Source: Variovorax sp. Root318D1
Lineage (GTDB): Bacteria; Pseudomonadota; Gammaproteobacteria; Burkholderiales; Burkholderiaceae_C
Assembly: GCF_001424835.1 (NCBI RefSeq)
Contig: NZ_LMCQ01000006.1
Location: forward strand, 120,241-184,240
Length of the DNA stretch: 64,000 nucleotides
Direction: 5' to 3'
The notes beneath the pieces were generated by a model. It was not told the DNA's origin and did no database searches. It saw only the letters and a list, made by a program, of their open reading frames with translations. The position numbers and the translations under genes were made by a program. Shown here piece after piece: positions 16,619 through 24,557 of this stretch (the first letter of the stretch is position 1; every line of letters starts with the position of its first letter).

Positions 16619-17551
16619 TCAGCTCGCTCCAGTGCCGGCACCGAGCCGCCCGAAGGCTTCCGCCAGGCAATCGACGAACACCCTGATGCGCGATGAGAGC
16701 TGATGCCGCTGCGCATAGACGGCATGGATGTCGGCGCTGGGCGTTCGGTACTGCGGAAGCACCTGCACCAGGCGGCCGCTCGCCAGATAGCGCTCGATGT
16801 CCCATTCGGCGCGCATCACGATGCCGTGTCCATCGAGTGCCCAGCGCACCGCGATTTCTCCGTCGTTGGTGGTGAGCGCGCCGCGCACCTTGACGGCCTC
16901 GGTGTGTTCCTTGCGGCCCTTTCCGCTTGACAGCCGCCAGACACCGTAAGCGTCGTTGCCCTGGCGGATGCCGATGCAGTCGTGGCGCGCCAGGTCGCTC
17001 GGCACCGCTGGCATGCCGCGCTGAGCCAGGTACTTGGGCGACGCGCACAGCAGCCGCCGGTTCGGCGCCAGGCGCTTTGCAATCACCCTGGCGTCCGGCG
17101 GCTCGCCAAAGCGCACGCAGACGTCGAAGGCATCGTCGGTGAGCGGCGGCGGATCGGCCGACAACTGCAGCTGCACCTCCACGTCGGGAAACAGGCGGCA
17201 GTAGCGCGAAATCACCGGCGCCACGTGCATGCGGCCGAAGCCCAGGGTCGCATTCACGCGCAGCAGGCCTTTCGGAGAACCCCGGCCTTTGGCCAGAAGC
17301 TGGTCGAGGTCGTCGAGGTCCCCGAGGATGCGCCGCGCATGCTCCAGGAACACCTCGCCCTCTGGCGTGAGGCTCATGCGCCGCGTGGTGCGGTTGACCA
17401 GCGGCATGCGAAGCCGCTGCTCCATCTGGGACAGGCGCTTGCTCACCGCCGGCGTGGACACACCCAGGTTGCGCGCCGCGGCGCTGAGGCTCCCGCCGGT
17501 GGCAATCTGCACGAAGAAGCCCAGTTCGGAAGGCTGGATGCCATGGCTCAT
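16619..17551 (-). CDS. LysR-family regulator divergent from tartrate dehydrogenase
   Basis: A 310-residue LysR protein of the DmlR/AaeR-like group. The HTH lies at about 18-60 (LSAAARNLGVSTPAVSKRLSQ) and the effector domain extends to the C-terminus. It is transcribed away from the tartrate dehydrogenase gene across 111 bases, so the TDH-Bug pair is its likely target. DmlR-type proteins regulate D-malate or tartrate dehydrogenase genes, and the pairing here fits that. The effector is therefore probably tartrate or malate (inference). Confidence 0.88.
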   Translation of the reverse strand: MSHGIQPSELGFFVQIATGGSLSAAARNLGVSTPAVSKRLSQMEQRLRMPLVNRTTRRMSLTPEGEVFLEHARRILGDLDDLDQLLAKGRGSPKGLLRVNATLGFGRMHVAPVISRYCRLFPDVEVQLQLSADPPPLTDDAFDVCVRFGEPPDARVIAKRLAPNRRLLCASPKYLAQRGMPAVPSDLARHDCIGIRQGNDAYGVWRLSSGKGRKEHTEAVKVRGALTTNDGEIAVRWALDGHGIVMRAEWDIERYLASGRLVQVLPQYRTPSADIHAVYAQRHQLSSRIRVFVDCLAEAFGRLGAGTGAS

Positions 17552-17662
17552 GGTCGTTCTGATTGTTGACTTGCGGTTAAGGATGGATTCACTTTACCCG
17601 TGCGATGCCATGGGTTGCAACCGACAGAATCGGCGCTACCCAATCACAGGACGCAGCCGCAA
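17552..17662. promoter_or_regulatory. divergent LysR/tartrate dehydrogenase promoter region
   Basis: This 111-base region carries the perfect palindrome GGTTGCAACC at 17613-17622, a candidate LysR recognition site about 40 bases upstream of the dehydrogenase start. A TTGACT hexamer lies nearby at about 17564. I did not find a convincing -10 partner. Confidence 0.4.
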
Positions 17663-18754
17663 ATGAAGACCTACAAGATCGCAACCATTCCCGGAGACGG
17701 CATCGGCAAGGAAGTGGTGCCCGCTGGCCAGCAGGTGCTGGAAGCGCTGGCCGCGGCCGGCAGCGGCTTCAAGTTCGAGTTCGAGAACTTCGACTGGGGC
17801 GGCGACTACTTCCGCAAGCACGGCGTGATGATGCCCAACGACGGCCTCGACGCGCTGCGCGACAAGGACGCGATCCTGTTCGGCTCGGCGGGCGATCCGC
17901 ACATTCCCGACCACATCACGCTCTGGGGCTTGCGCCTGAAGATCTGCCAGGGCTTCGACCAGTACGCCAACGTGCGCCCGACGCGCATCCTGCCCGGCAT
18001 CGACGGTCCGCTGAAACGCTGCGGACCGGACGACCTCAACTGGGTGATCGTGCGCGAGAACTCCGAAGGCGAGTACGCTGGTGTCGGCGGCCGCGTGCAC
18101 CAGGGCCATCCGATCGAAGCCGCCACCGACGTGTCGATGATGACGCGCGCCGGCGTGGAGCGCATCATGCGCTTCGCCTTCCGGCTGGCGCAGTCGCGCC
18201 CCCGCAAGCTCCTGACCGTCATCACCAAGAGCAACGCGCAGCGCCATGCCATGGTGATGTGGGACGAGATCGCGCTGCAGATCTCCCAGGAGTTTCCGGA
18301 CGTGACCTGGGACAAGGAATTGGTCGACGCGTCGACTGCGCGGATGATCAATCGCCCGGCGTCGCTCGACACCATCGTGGCCACCAACCTGCATGCGGAC
18401 ATCCTCAGCGACCTGGCGGCCGCACTCGCGGGCAGCCTGGGCATCGCGCCGACCGGCAACATCGATCCCGAACGCCGCTACCCCTCGATGTTCGAGCCGA
18501 TCCACGGCTCCGCCTTCGACATCATGGGCAAAGGCCTCGCCAACCCGGTGGGCACCTTCTGGTCGGTCGTGATGCTGCTGGAGCACCTGGGCGAGGCCGA
18601 GGCCGCCCGGCGCGTCATGAAGGCCGTGGAGGCCGTGACGGCCAACCCGGCGCTTCACACGCGGGACCTGGGCGGCAACGCCACCACCGTGCAGGTCACA
18701 CAGGCCGTGTGCGCACAGCTTGCGTCCGCCGAGCGGCAGCGCCAGGCCGCATAG
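17663..18754 (+). CDS. ttuC: tartrate dehydrogenase/decarboxylase (D-malate dehydrogenase type)
   Basis: A 363-residue beta-decarboxylating dehydrogenase of the isopropylmalate/isocitrate family, subgroup TtuC/DmlA. It oxidises tartrate or D-malate with NAD+ and Mn2+/Mg2+. Visible features are the N-terminal TIPGDGIGKEVVPAG, the RENSEGEYAGVGGR substrate loop (about 130-143) and the metal-binding block TNLHADILSDLAAALAGSLG (about 240-259). The loop differs from leucine-pathway LeuB, which supports tartrate or malate. The start at 17663 gives MKTYKIATIPG. It is followed after 61 bases by a Bug receptor gene and divided from a LysR gene by a shared promoter region. A glycerate kinase gene, the later step of tartrate use, occurs elsewhere in the window at 53.4 kb. 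Confidence 0.88.
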   Translation: MKTYKIATIPGDGIGKEVVPAGQQVLEALAAAGSGFKFEFENFDWGGDYFRKHGVMMPNDGLDALRDKDAILFGSAGDPHIPDHITLWGLRLKICQGFDQYANVRPTRILPGIDGPLKRCGPDDLNWVIVRENSEGEYAGVGGRVHQGHPIEAATDVSMMTRAGVERIMRFAFRLAQSRPRKLLTVITKSNAQRHAMVMWDEIALQISQEFPDVTWDKELVDASTARMINRPASLDTIVATNLHADILSDLAAALAGSLGIAPTGNIDPERRYPSMFEPIHGSAFDIMGKGLANPVGTFWSVVMLLEHLGEAEAARRVMKAVEAVTANPALHTRDLGGNATTVQVTQAVCAQLASAERQRQAA

Positions 18755-18815
18755 AGATTCACATACAAACCCGCAAGAAGAACGGCGCAGACCGTCAATC
18801 TGGAGACAAGACATC

Positions 18816-19814
18816 ATGACGATCCCACGATTCGCCATCGGGCGCCGCGCCCTTGCTGCAACCGCCATTGCGGCGCTCGGCCTTTGCATTGCGCCCTGGG
18901 CCGCAGCGCAGGAGCCGTGGCCGTCCAAGCCGATCAGCCTGGTCGTGCCGTTTCCTTCGGGCGGCACCACCGACGTGCTGGCCCGCGCGCTGGCCGATGC
19001 GTTGTCCAAGAGCCTGGGCCAGCCGGTGATCGTGGAAAGCAAGCCGGGCGCCGGCGCGACGCTCGGCGCCGACTACGTTGCCAAGGCCAAGCCGGACGGC
19101 CACACGCTGCTGATGGGCGCGGTGCACCACACCATCGCAACCAGCGTCTACAAGAAGCTCCCGTACGACTTCCAGAAAGACCTGGCGCCCATCACCACGG
19201 TGGCGATGGTGCCCAACGTGCTGGTGGTCAACGCTTCGCTGACGCCGGCCAAGTCGGTGGCCGAGCTCGTTGCCCTTGCCAAGTCGTCGCCCAAGGAGCT
19301 GGCCTACGGCTCCAACGGCAACGGCACGGCGCAGCATCTCATCGGCACCCAGTTCCAGGCCAGCACCGGGGTCAACCTGCTGCATGTGCCCTACAAGGGC
19401 AGCGGCCCGCTCACCACCGACTTGCTCGGCGGGCAGGTGGCCATGTCCTTCGACACCATCACGCCGGTGCTGCAGCACATCAAGGGCGGAAAGCTGCGCG
19501 CACTGGCTGTGACCACTGCCAAGCGCTCCGCCGTGCTGCCCGATGTGCCGACGCTCGAAGAGGCCGGGCTCAAGGGCTTCGACATCGGAACGTGGTTCGG
19601 CGTGCTGGCGCCTGCGGGCACGCCGAAGGAAGTCGTTGCGAAGCTGAACGCCGAGATGGTCAAGATCATCAAGTCGCCAGAGTTCGGCGAGCGGATGCGC
19701 GCGATTGGCGCCGATCCAATTGGCGACAGCTCGGCCGACATGGCGGCCCGCATCCGCGAAGAAACCACCAAGTTCGCCAAGCTCGTGAAAGACGGGAAGG
19801 TGACGATCGAGTAG
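18816..19814 (+). CDS. Bug-type (tripartite tricarboxylate) substrate-binding receptor
   Basis: A 332-residue periplasmic receptor with a signal peptide (about 1-31, WAAA-QE). The family motifs are WPSKPISLVVPFPSGGTTDVLAR at the N-terminus, the GSNGNGTAQHL ligand loop, a VPYKGSGP segment and a LAPAGTPKEVV segment near the C-terminus. Bug receptors bind carboxylates, sometimes with TctAB permeases; no permease gene is present here. Its position behind tartrate dehydrogenase suggests tartrate or another dicarboxylate as ligand. A ribosome binding site (CTGGAGAC) precedes the start. Confidence 0.9.
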   Translation: MTIPRFAIGRRALAATAIAALGLCIAPWAAAQEPWPSKPISLVVPFPSGGTTDVLARALADALSKSLGQPVIVESKPGAGATLGADYVAKAKPDGHTLLMGAVHHTIATSVYKKLPYDFQKDLAPITTVAMVPNVLVVNASLTPAKSVAELVALAKSSPKELAYGSNGNGTAQHLIGTQFQASTGVNLLHVPYKGSGPLTTDLLGGQVAMSFDTITPVLQHIKGGKLRALAVTTAKRSAVLPDVPTLEEAGLKGFDIGTWFGVLAPAGTPKEVVAKLNAEMVKIIKSPEFGERMRAIGADPIGDSSADMAARIREETTKFAKLVKDGKVTIE

Positions 19815-19838
19815 TCCGGCGGCCGGCCGCCCGATCGT
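19803..19838. terminator. GC-rich dyad between convergent genes, possible bidirectional terminator
   Basis: An inner perfect palindrome GGCGGCCGGCCGCC (19818-19831) is flanked by outer arms ACGATCG (19803-19809) and CGATCGT (19832-19838). The structure straddles the end of the Bug gene and faces the DUF6130 gene. There is no T-tract, so it is at most an atypical terminator. Confidence 0.35.
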
Positions 19839-19841
19839 TGG

Positions 19842-20306
19842 TCAATGCGCGTGGGATTCCGACGAAGCCTTCGGCTCCGGAACATTCACAGACACTGTCT
19901 CGCTGCCCAGGATCTTGTGGCCGGGGTCGGCAAGCTCGATCAGCATCTTGTGCACGCCAGGCTTCAATCCGACGACGATGATCGGATCGCCGCTCGTGTG
20001 GGCCCAGGTGCCGGGCCGGTCGTCAACGGTCACGTGCAGGTGGCCGACACGCGGCGACACATCGACGGCGGCCTTGCCGAACACGGGGATGATGCGCAGG
20101 TTCTCGGTCCGGTATTGCACGATGACGACGCCGCGCGCCAAGGGTTCGGCCAGCGGTGGATACACGACGAGTTTCGGCGGCGGTTCCGATGCGACCGGAA
20201 TCACGGCCGCCGGACGGCCGATGTCGGTGACAGCCTGCGCCCATCCTGCGGCGCAGAGGAGGGCGCCTGCGGCGGCGAGGCCGAGCGGTCTGAAGATGGA
20301 TGGCAC
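19842..20306 (-). CDS. DUF6130-family secreted protein
   Basis: A 154-residue protein with a signal peptide (about 1-25, GWAQA-VT). The rest is beta-rich and contains GHLHVTVDDRPGTWAH (about 88-103), a block that I associate with the uncharacterised DUF6130 family, and ends in a histidine-bearing tail (SESHAH). The His and Asp residues could bind metal, but nothing proves it. It stands alone, convergent with the Bug gene. Confidence 0.65.
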   Translation of the reverse strand: MPSIFRPLGLAAAGALLCAAGWAQAVTDIGRPAAVIPVASEPPPKLVVYPPLAEPLARGVVIVQYRTENLRIIPVFGKAAVDVSPRVGHLHVTVDDRPGTWAHTSGDPIIVVGLKPGVHKMLIELADPGHKILGSETVSVNVPEPKASSESHAH

Positions 20307-20473
20307 AGTGTTTCCTTGATGCGCTGGATCGATGTCCGGATCTTCAGGCGCTTGCAGCCCCTTGGACGCACATCACGTATGCCTCTGTATCGGCGCAAGG
20401 AATCCACACACTACGTTTCACGTTCCTTCATTCAACCCGTGAAGGGCGCGTGCGACTGTGGCTCGAAGCAGAT

Positions 20474-21538
20474 CTACAGCGGCAGCTCCAGCGTCTCCCA
20501 AGCGCGAAGCATGCTGACCTGCCGCCGCAGGTAGTCGGTCGAAATGGCCTGGGAGCCCCATACGGGCACACGCCCCGCGTACTCTCCCAGCAGCCAGAAC
20601 TGCCGCGCCGCCATGAAGCGCGCGATGGCGGCAAGGTCGGCGTCGGCGACGGGCCGCGCTTCGCGATAGGCCGAAATGAAGTGGCGCCACTGCGCCTTCA
20701 CCTTGTCGCTTGCCGGAACGTCGGGTGCGCGTGGATACAGGCTCCAGGGGTAAACCGCCAACTCGTAGGCAAGGTAGCCGGGGCCCACCTCGTCGAAGTC
20801 GAAGAACACCGCCTCGCGCTGTCCCGTTGCACCGGGCACGACGAAGTTGTTGCTGCCGTGCGCATCGCCGTGGCACAGCACGCGGCTGAGTTCGCCCAGT
20901 GCAATGATGTCATCATGCAGGTGCTGGCCCAGTTGCTCGAACTGCGCACGCAGCTCGGAGGTCATGGTGGGGGCGCGCAGCAGGCCCTGCAGCGGCTTCA
21001 CCAGCAGGTAGTCCAGATCCAGGCGATAGATGCTGTCCAGTCCTTGGTAACTTTCGCCAGCCGTGTGCAGCGTGGCCAGGCCACGTGCCAGGGCCTCGAT
21101 GTCGTCGGCCGAATCGCCTGTGGCCTCACCATCCAGATGTTCGAAAAGCATCAGCGCCCGAAGGCCTTCGGGCAACGGGACCTGTATGGCGATCTCACCG
21201 TTTGCCGACGGCACGCAGCGAGCGACCCGGCATCCGCGGCGTGCCCAATGTTCCAGCGCAGCGGCCTCGAACAACGCATTGGGGCCGCCGCGCGGACGCT
21301 CGGCACAGAGGCGCGCGACCACCCGTTGTCCGCTGGCAAAGCCCAGCCTGTAAACCTGGTTGAAGCTGCGCCGCAGGAATTCGCTCTCGACCACTTCTCC
21401 CAGGTTGTAGTGCGCCTGCACGAGCATGGCCACGCTGGCTGCGGTGGGTGTGGATTGCGCAATCTCGAATTCCAATGGATCTCCAAGGAAAAAGGGCGAG
21501 ATTATGCGTGGATGGCGTTCCCCAAGGAGATCAGGCAC
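20474..21538 (-). CDS. SrkA-like kinase/phosphotransferase of the APH fold
   Basis: A 354-residue aminoglycoside-phosphotransferase-fold protein resembling stress-response kinases of the SrkA/YihE and homoserine-kinase-like group. The catalytic loop CHGDAHGSNNFV (about 228-239) and the metal-binding FFDFDEVG (about 251-258) are intact. The N-terminal lobe ends around residue 130. The start at 21538 is uncertain; M38 (at 21427) would remove a 37-residue extension containing FEIAQSTPTAAS, but that segment looks like the family's real N-terminus. It is monocistronic, with a gap on both sides. Confidence 0.78.
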   Translation of the reverse strand: MPDLLGERHPRIISPFFLGDPLEFEIAQSTPTAASVAMLVQAHYNLGEVVESEFLRRSFNQVYRLGFASGQRVVARLCAERPRGGPNALFEAAALEHWARRGCRVARCVPSANGEIAIQVPLPEGLRALMLFEHLDGEATGDSADDIEALARGLATLHTAGESYQGLDSIYRLDLDYLLVKPLQGLLRAPTMTSELRAQFEQLGQHLHDDIIALGELSRVLCHGDAHGSNNFVVPGATGQREAVFFDFDEVGPGYLAYELAVYPWSLYPRAPDVPASDKVKAQWRHFISAYREARPVADADLAAIARFMAARQFWLLGEYAGRVPVWGSQAISTDYLRRQVSMLRAWETLELPL

Positions 21539-21632
21539 GCGCCACTTGTTCGTTCTGTTCGTCAGGCCGAAGTTGACGAAGCGCGTTTTGCAGCAGTCGC
21601 TTGCCCCGCAATGCAGAGCTGGGCGCCGAAGC

Positions 21633-21908
21633 TCACATCAGCCGTAGCCCGCGCGCGAACAGCATCGAGGTCTTCACGAGCTTGGGAACGTCACCCATCT
21701 TTGCGATCTCTGCCAGCCCCTCCTCGGTGATGCGGATCACCGTCGCGATGCGGGACGCAGCGTACGGGTCGGTCGGCTTGAGGGCTGCGATTTCGGCCTC
21801 TATCAAACCCGTGGCCACGAGCACGGAGACATTGCGGATCTCCTCCGGCTGGACGACCCGGACTGGAAGCGGCGTGTGCTTCAGTCTCATCAGGAACAAG
21901 AGCGGCAT
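21633..21908 (-). CDS. small conserved-looking hypothetical protein
   Basis: A 91-residue protein that I cannot assign to a family. It is supported as a real gene by an excellent Shine-Dalgarno sequence (GGAGGA, about 5 bases before ATG 21908) and by balanced composition. The sequence is mixed helix and strand with a run of branched residues (VSVLVATGLIEAEIAAL) and the DPYAASRIATVIRITEEGLAEI segment, resembling the C-terminal half of a small winged helix or regulatory protein. There are no membrane segments or signal peptide. It stands alone between the kinase gene and the CusF-like gene. Confidence 0.55.
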   Translation of the reverse strand: MPLLFLMRLKHTPLPVRVVQPEEIRNVSVLVATGLIEAEIAALKPTDPYAASRIATVIRITEEGLAEIAKMGDVPKLVKTSMLFARGLRLM

Positions 21909-22134
21909 TCATTCCTCCGATTGCCGGCAAATGAATCTGCCAAAAAAAAGCCGGCCCGTTTTTGGTTTTGGAAATGTAGTCTCAAGCAACTCTTCGGTGT
22001 AGCTGGCCAGTCGACATAGAACGGGAGTGTCAAGAGTATTGGCCCTTATGGATGAGTCGATGTCGCTGCAGGGGCCAGATCTCGGCGGAGTGGGGTAGTT
22101 GGCAGAATCGGACAGCTTCACTTCATCGATCCCT

Positions 22135-22497
22135 ATGCTGCGCTTCGTTCTCGTGATCGCGTCGAGCCTTGCCACGGCGATGGCGGCGCCTGCTCACTCG
22201 GCTGAACCGAAGGCTGTCGACTCCGCCGTCGAGGCCGCGAAGCCGGTGACCACCTACGCGCGTCTTACCTCCTTCAAGGAGGAGCCGGACGGCAAGCTTT
22301 ACGTTCGGCTGAAGTTGATCCCGCGGGCGAAGCTTCCGTTTACGGTCCAGGCTTTCAGGGTGAGGGACCGCACACTTCTGGAAGGTATCGCCGAGGGCTC
22401 ATGGGTGCGGTTCACCGCGAAGCACGTCGATGGCGAGAACACGCTGACGTCGATCCGCGTCACTCCGGAGTGCAAGCGCTTTCAAGCATGCGACTGA
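22135..22497 (+). CDS. CusF-like periplasmic protein lacking metal ligands
   Basis: A 120-residue protein with a signal peptide (about 1-23, AHSA-EP) and a small beta-barrel domain similar to the CusF copper/silver chaperone. My alignment from memory places CusF H36, W44, M47 and M49 at L59, L67, T70 and Q72, so all four metal-binding residues are replaced while the framework (IPRAKLPFTVQAFRV, then GSWVRFTAKHVDGENTLTSI) is kept. Two cysteines near the C-terminus (C113, C119) could form a disulfide. The start at 22135 gives MLRFVLVIAS. No copper efflux genes are adjacent. The function is unknown. Confidence 0.68.
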   Translation: MLRFVLVIASSLATAMAAPAHSAEPKAVDSAVEAAKPVTTYARLTSFKEEPDGKLYVRLKLIPRAKLPFTVQAFRVRDRTLLEGIAEGSWVRFTAKHVDGENTLTSIRVTPECKRFQACD

Positions 22498-22550
22498 CGA
22501 GGCGCCGATTGCCGTAGGCGTCGCAGAGGCATCGGTGCGCCGGCTGCGCC

Positions 22551-23048
22551 TCAATCCACGCCGAGGATGGCCCGGTTGCGCACCTCGATGACGTCCTTCG
22601 TCTTTGCGGTCGCGCCCGGGCCGGCTTCAAGGCGCACGTCGTGGAGCCCGAGGCTGCGCTTTCCCACGCGCAGGCCCACCGGCTCGACCGGCTGGCCGCT
22701 TGCGTGCTCGACGAGCTGCAGCGGCGCATCGTGCCCACACCACTGGTCGCCCCACTGCATCAACGCAACGAGCGCCGGGTAGAGCGCCTCGCCCTTTTCG
22801 GTCAGCCGGTATTCGCTGCGCCGCTCGCTGCCTTCAGTCAGCACCTTCTCGAGCACGCCGTGTTCGACGAGGCTGTTCAAGCGGGCCGTGAGCACATTGC
22901 GCGCAATGCCCAGGCGGCGCTGGAAGTCGTCGAAACGCGTGGTGCCCAGTGTGCACTCGCGCACGATGAGCAGGCTCCACCACTCGCCGACCTCGTCGAG
23001 CGCGCGCGCAATCGAGCAGTTCATGCCGTCAAAGGTCTTTCGGTACAT
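22551..23048 (-). CDS. HxlR-family transcriptional regulator
   Basis: A 165-residue HxlR regulator. The winged helix domain covers about residues 10-105 with the family signature CSIARALDEVGEWWSLLIVRE, FDDFQRRLGIARNVLTARL and the YRLTEKGEAL wing. The C-terminal 60 residues are an extension including a short beta region. HxlR members respond to electrophiles or quinones, often through a cysteine; here C11 is close to the N-terminus. The gene is divergent from an MFS efflux gene with a perfect palindrome between them, so it most likely represses that gene and itself. Confidence 0.88.
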   Translation of the reverse strand: MYRKTFDGMNCSIARALDEVGEWWSLLIVRECTLGTTRFDDFQRRLGIARNVLTARLNSLVEHGVLEKVLTEGSERRSEYRLTEKGEALYPALVALMQWGDQWCGHDAPLQLVEHASGQPVEPVGLRVGKRSLGLHDVRLEAGPGATAKTKDVIEVRNRAILGVD

Positions 23049-23066
23049 GGGGCTATTCTAACTTCA

Positions 23067-23087
23067 TAAGTTGCGTGACGCAACTTA
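23067..23087. promoter_or_regulatory. perfect 21-base palindromic operator of the HxlR/MFS divergon
   Basis: TAAGTTGCGT-G-ACGCAACTTA is a perfect dyad with 10-base arms around a central G at 23077. It lies 18 bases from the HxlR start and 84 bases before the MFS start. A degenerate second copy lies at 23101-23119, centred 33 bases away, about three helical turns. Confidence 0.75.
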
Positions 23088-23100
23088 ACCAGCTACATTC

Positions 23101-23119
23101 AAGTTTCGTCACGCAACTA
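23101..23119. promoter_or_regulatory. degenerate second HxlR operator
   Basis: AAGTTTCGT-C-ACGCAACTA matches the palindrome at 23067-23087 in 16 of 19 positions, with the central base also different. Same-face spacing (33 bases centre to centre) suggests cooperative binding by two regulator dimers. Confidence 0.55.
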
Positions 23120-23171
23120 TTTTCGTTTTCGTCTCGCCCGGTCCCAGGCCAGGCTTCCTCAGGAGTTCCTC

Positions 23172-24365
23172 ATGGACAAACGCCTACTCGTTCTGGCCTC
23201 CGGCATGTTTGCGATCGGCACCGACAGCTTCGTCGTGGCCGGCGTGCTGGGCCAGGTGTCTTCCTCGCTTGATGTGTCCATCGCATTGGCTGGGCAGATG
23301 GTCACGCTCTATGCCCTGAGCTATGCGCTGCTGTCGCCGGTCATTGCAGCGACGGCGGCGCACTGGCCGCGCAAGCGGCTGCTGCTCGCGGGTCTCGCGG
23401 TGTTCGTGGTCGGCAATGTGATCACCGCGGTGGCGCCGAACATCGAGCTGGTGCTGGCCAGCCGGCTGCTGGCTGGGCTTGGCGCGGCCATGTTCAGCCC
23501 GACGGCCACCGCGACCGGTGCCTCGCTGGTGCCGCCCGAGCAGCGCGGACGCGCGCTCGCCATCGTCATTGCGGGGCTGTCCAGCGCGACGGCATTGGGG
23601 GCACCGCTGGGCACCTTCATTGGAGGTTGGCTGGACTGGCGCGCGACGATGTGGTTCGTTGCCATCGTCGGCACGATCGCGGCAGTCGGCGTGGCCTGGC
23701 GCCTGCCCAACATTCCCAACCCGCCGGCCGTCAGCCTCGCGCGGCGCCTGGCACCGCTGGGCGATGCGCGCGTGCTGCTCACGCTCCTGACCACGTGGCT
23801 GGTGTATGCGGGCCTCTTTTTGGTCTACACCTACATCGGTTCGAGCTTCGAGCGCGCAACGGGCGGCGACGCGCGCGTGCTGGCCGGTCTGCTGCTGCTC
23901 TGGGGCGTGGCGGCAACGGCGGGCAACCTGGCCGCCGGCCGACTGACCGACCGCTTCGGCAACCGCCGCATCATCAACGTGGCCATCGCGCTGTTGGCGC
24001 TCGACTTTGCGCTGCTGCCCTGGAGCTCGGCTTCGCTTGCGACGGCCGTGCCTGCGCTGATCGTCTGGGGCGTGTGCGGCTGGGGCCTGCTTGTGCCGCA
24101 GCAGCATCGGCTGATCAGCATCACGCCGAGCGCGGCGCCGCTGCTGCTGGGGCTGAACTCGGCGGCGGTCTATGTGGGCGTATCGATCTCGGGGCTCGCG
24201 GGCGGCGCGGCGCTCGCGTGGTTCGACAGCCATTTTCTTGGCCTTGTCGGAGCGGTCTTCATTGCGGTGGCGCTGTTCGTTGCCGAGTGGGCGCAGCAAC
24301 GCATTGCGCGCGCGGATCGCCAGTCCGCGCCTGCCACTCCCATTGCGCCCAACGCAGTGCGCTGA
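23172..24365 (+). CDS. MFS drug/metabolite efflux transporter (DHA1 type)
   Basis: A 397-residue inner-membrane protein with 12 predicted transmembrane segments and the usual mid-protein loop (about 190-210). The N-terminus (MDKRLLVLASGMFAIGTDSF) and the motif-C-like GLSSATALGAPLGTFIG segment in the fifth helix are characteristic of DHA1 antiporters of the AraJ/YdhP/chloramphenicol type. It is divergent from an HxlR regulator, so expression is probably inducible by a toxic compound. A GGAG ribosome binding site precedes the start. The exported substrate is unknown. Confidence 0.87.
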   Translation: MDKRLLVLASGMFAIGTDSFVVAGVLGQVSSSLDVSIALAGQMVTLYALSYALLSPVIAATAAHWPRKRLLLAGLAVFVVGNVITAVAPNIELVLASRLLAGLGAAMFSPTATATGASLVPPEQRGRALAIVIAGLSSATALGAPLGTFIGGWLDWRATMWFVAIVGTIAAVGVAWRLPNIPNPPAVSLARRLAPLGDARVLLTLLTTWLVYAGLFLVYTYIGSSFERATGGDARVLAGLLLLWGVAATAGNLAAGRLTDRFGNRRIINVAIALLALDFALLPWSSASLATAVPALIVWGVCGWGLLVPQQHRLISITPSAAPLLLGLNSAAVYVGVSISGLAGGAALAWFDSHFLGLVGAVFIAVALFVAEWAQQRIARADRQSAPATPIAPNAVR

Positions 24366-24412
24366 TGGTGCGAAAAAGCCCGCCGGCCTCTGCACCGTTC
24401 GAAAGAATTGCG

Positions 24413-24433
24413 GCAAGCGCGCCGTGCGCTTGC
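24413..24433 (+). terminator. hairpin downstream of the MFS gene
   Basis: GCAAGCGC and GCGCTTGC form a perfect 8-bp stem with a 5-base loop, 48 bases after the MFS stop. No T-tract follows directly, so intrinsic termination is uncertain. Confidence 0.35.
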
Positions 24434-24557
24434 GGCTGACGCGGCCGTCGGCGCAAGCCTACGCAAAAAACAAAAGTCTTCACATTCAATGGCGCCGACG
24501 TCGAAAGGGGATTGAGGCGTGCGGTGCGTCTCACCGTCGGCGGACCAGGAGACAGCC

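Noticed and set aside
21909..22175. An 88-codon minus-strand ORF between the 91-residue gene and the CusF-like gene
   Set aside because: It covers the promoter and signal-peptide start of the CusF-like gene, has no good ribosome binding site and an odd composition.
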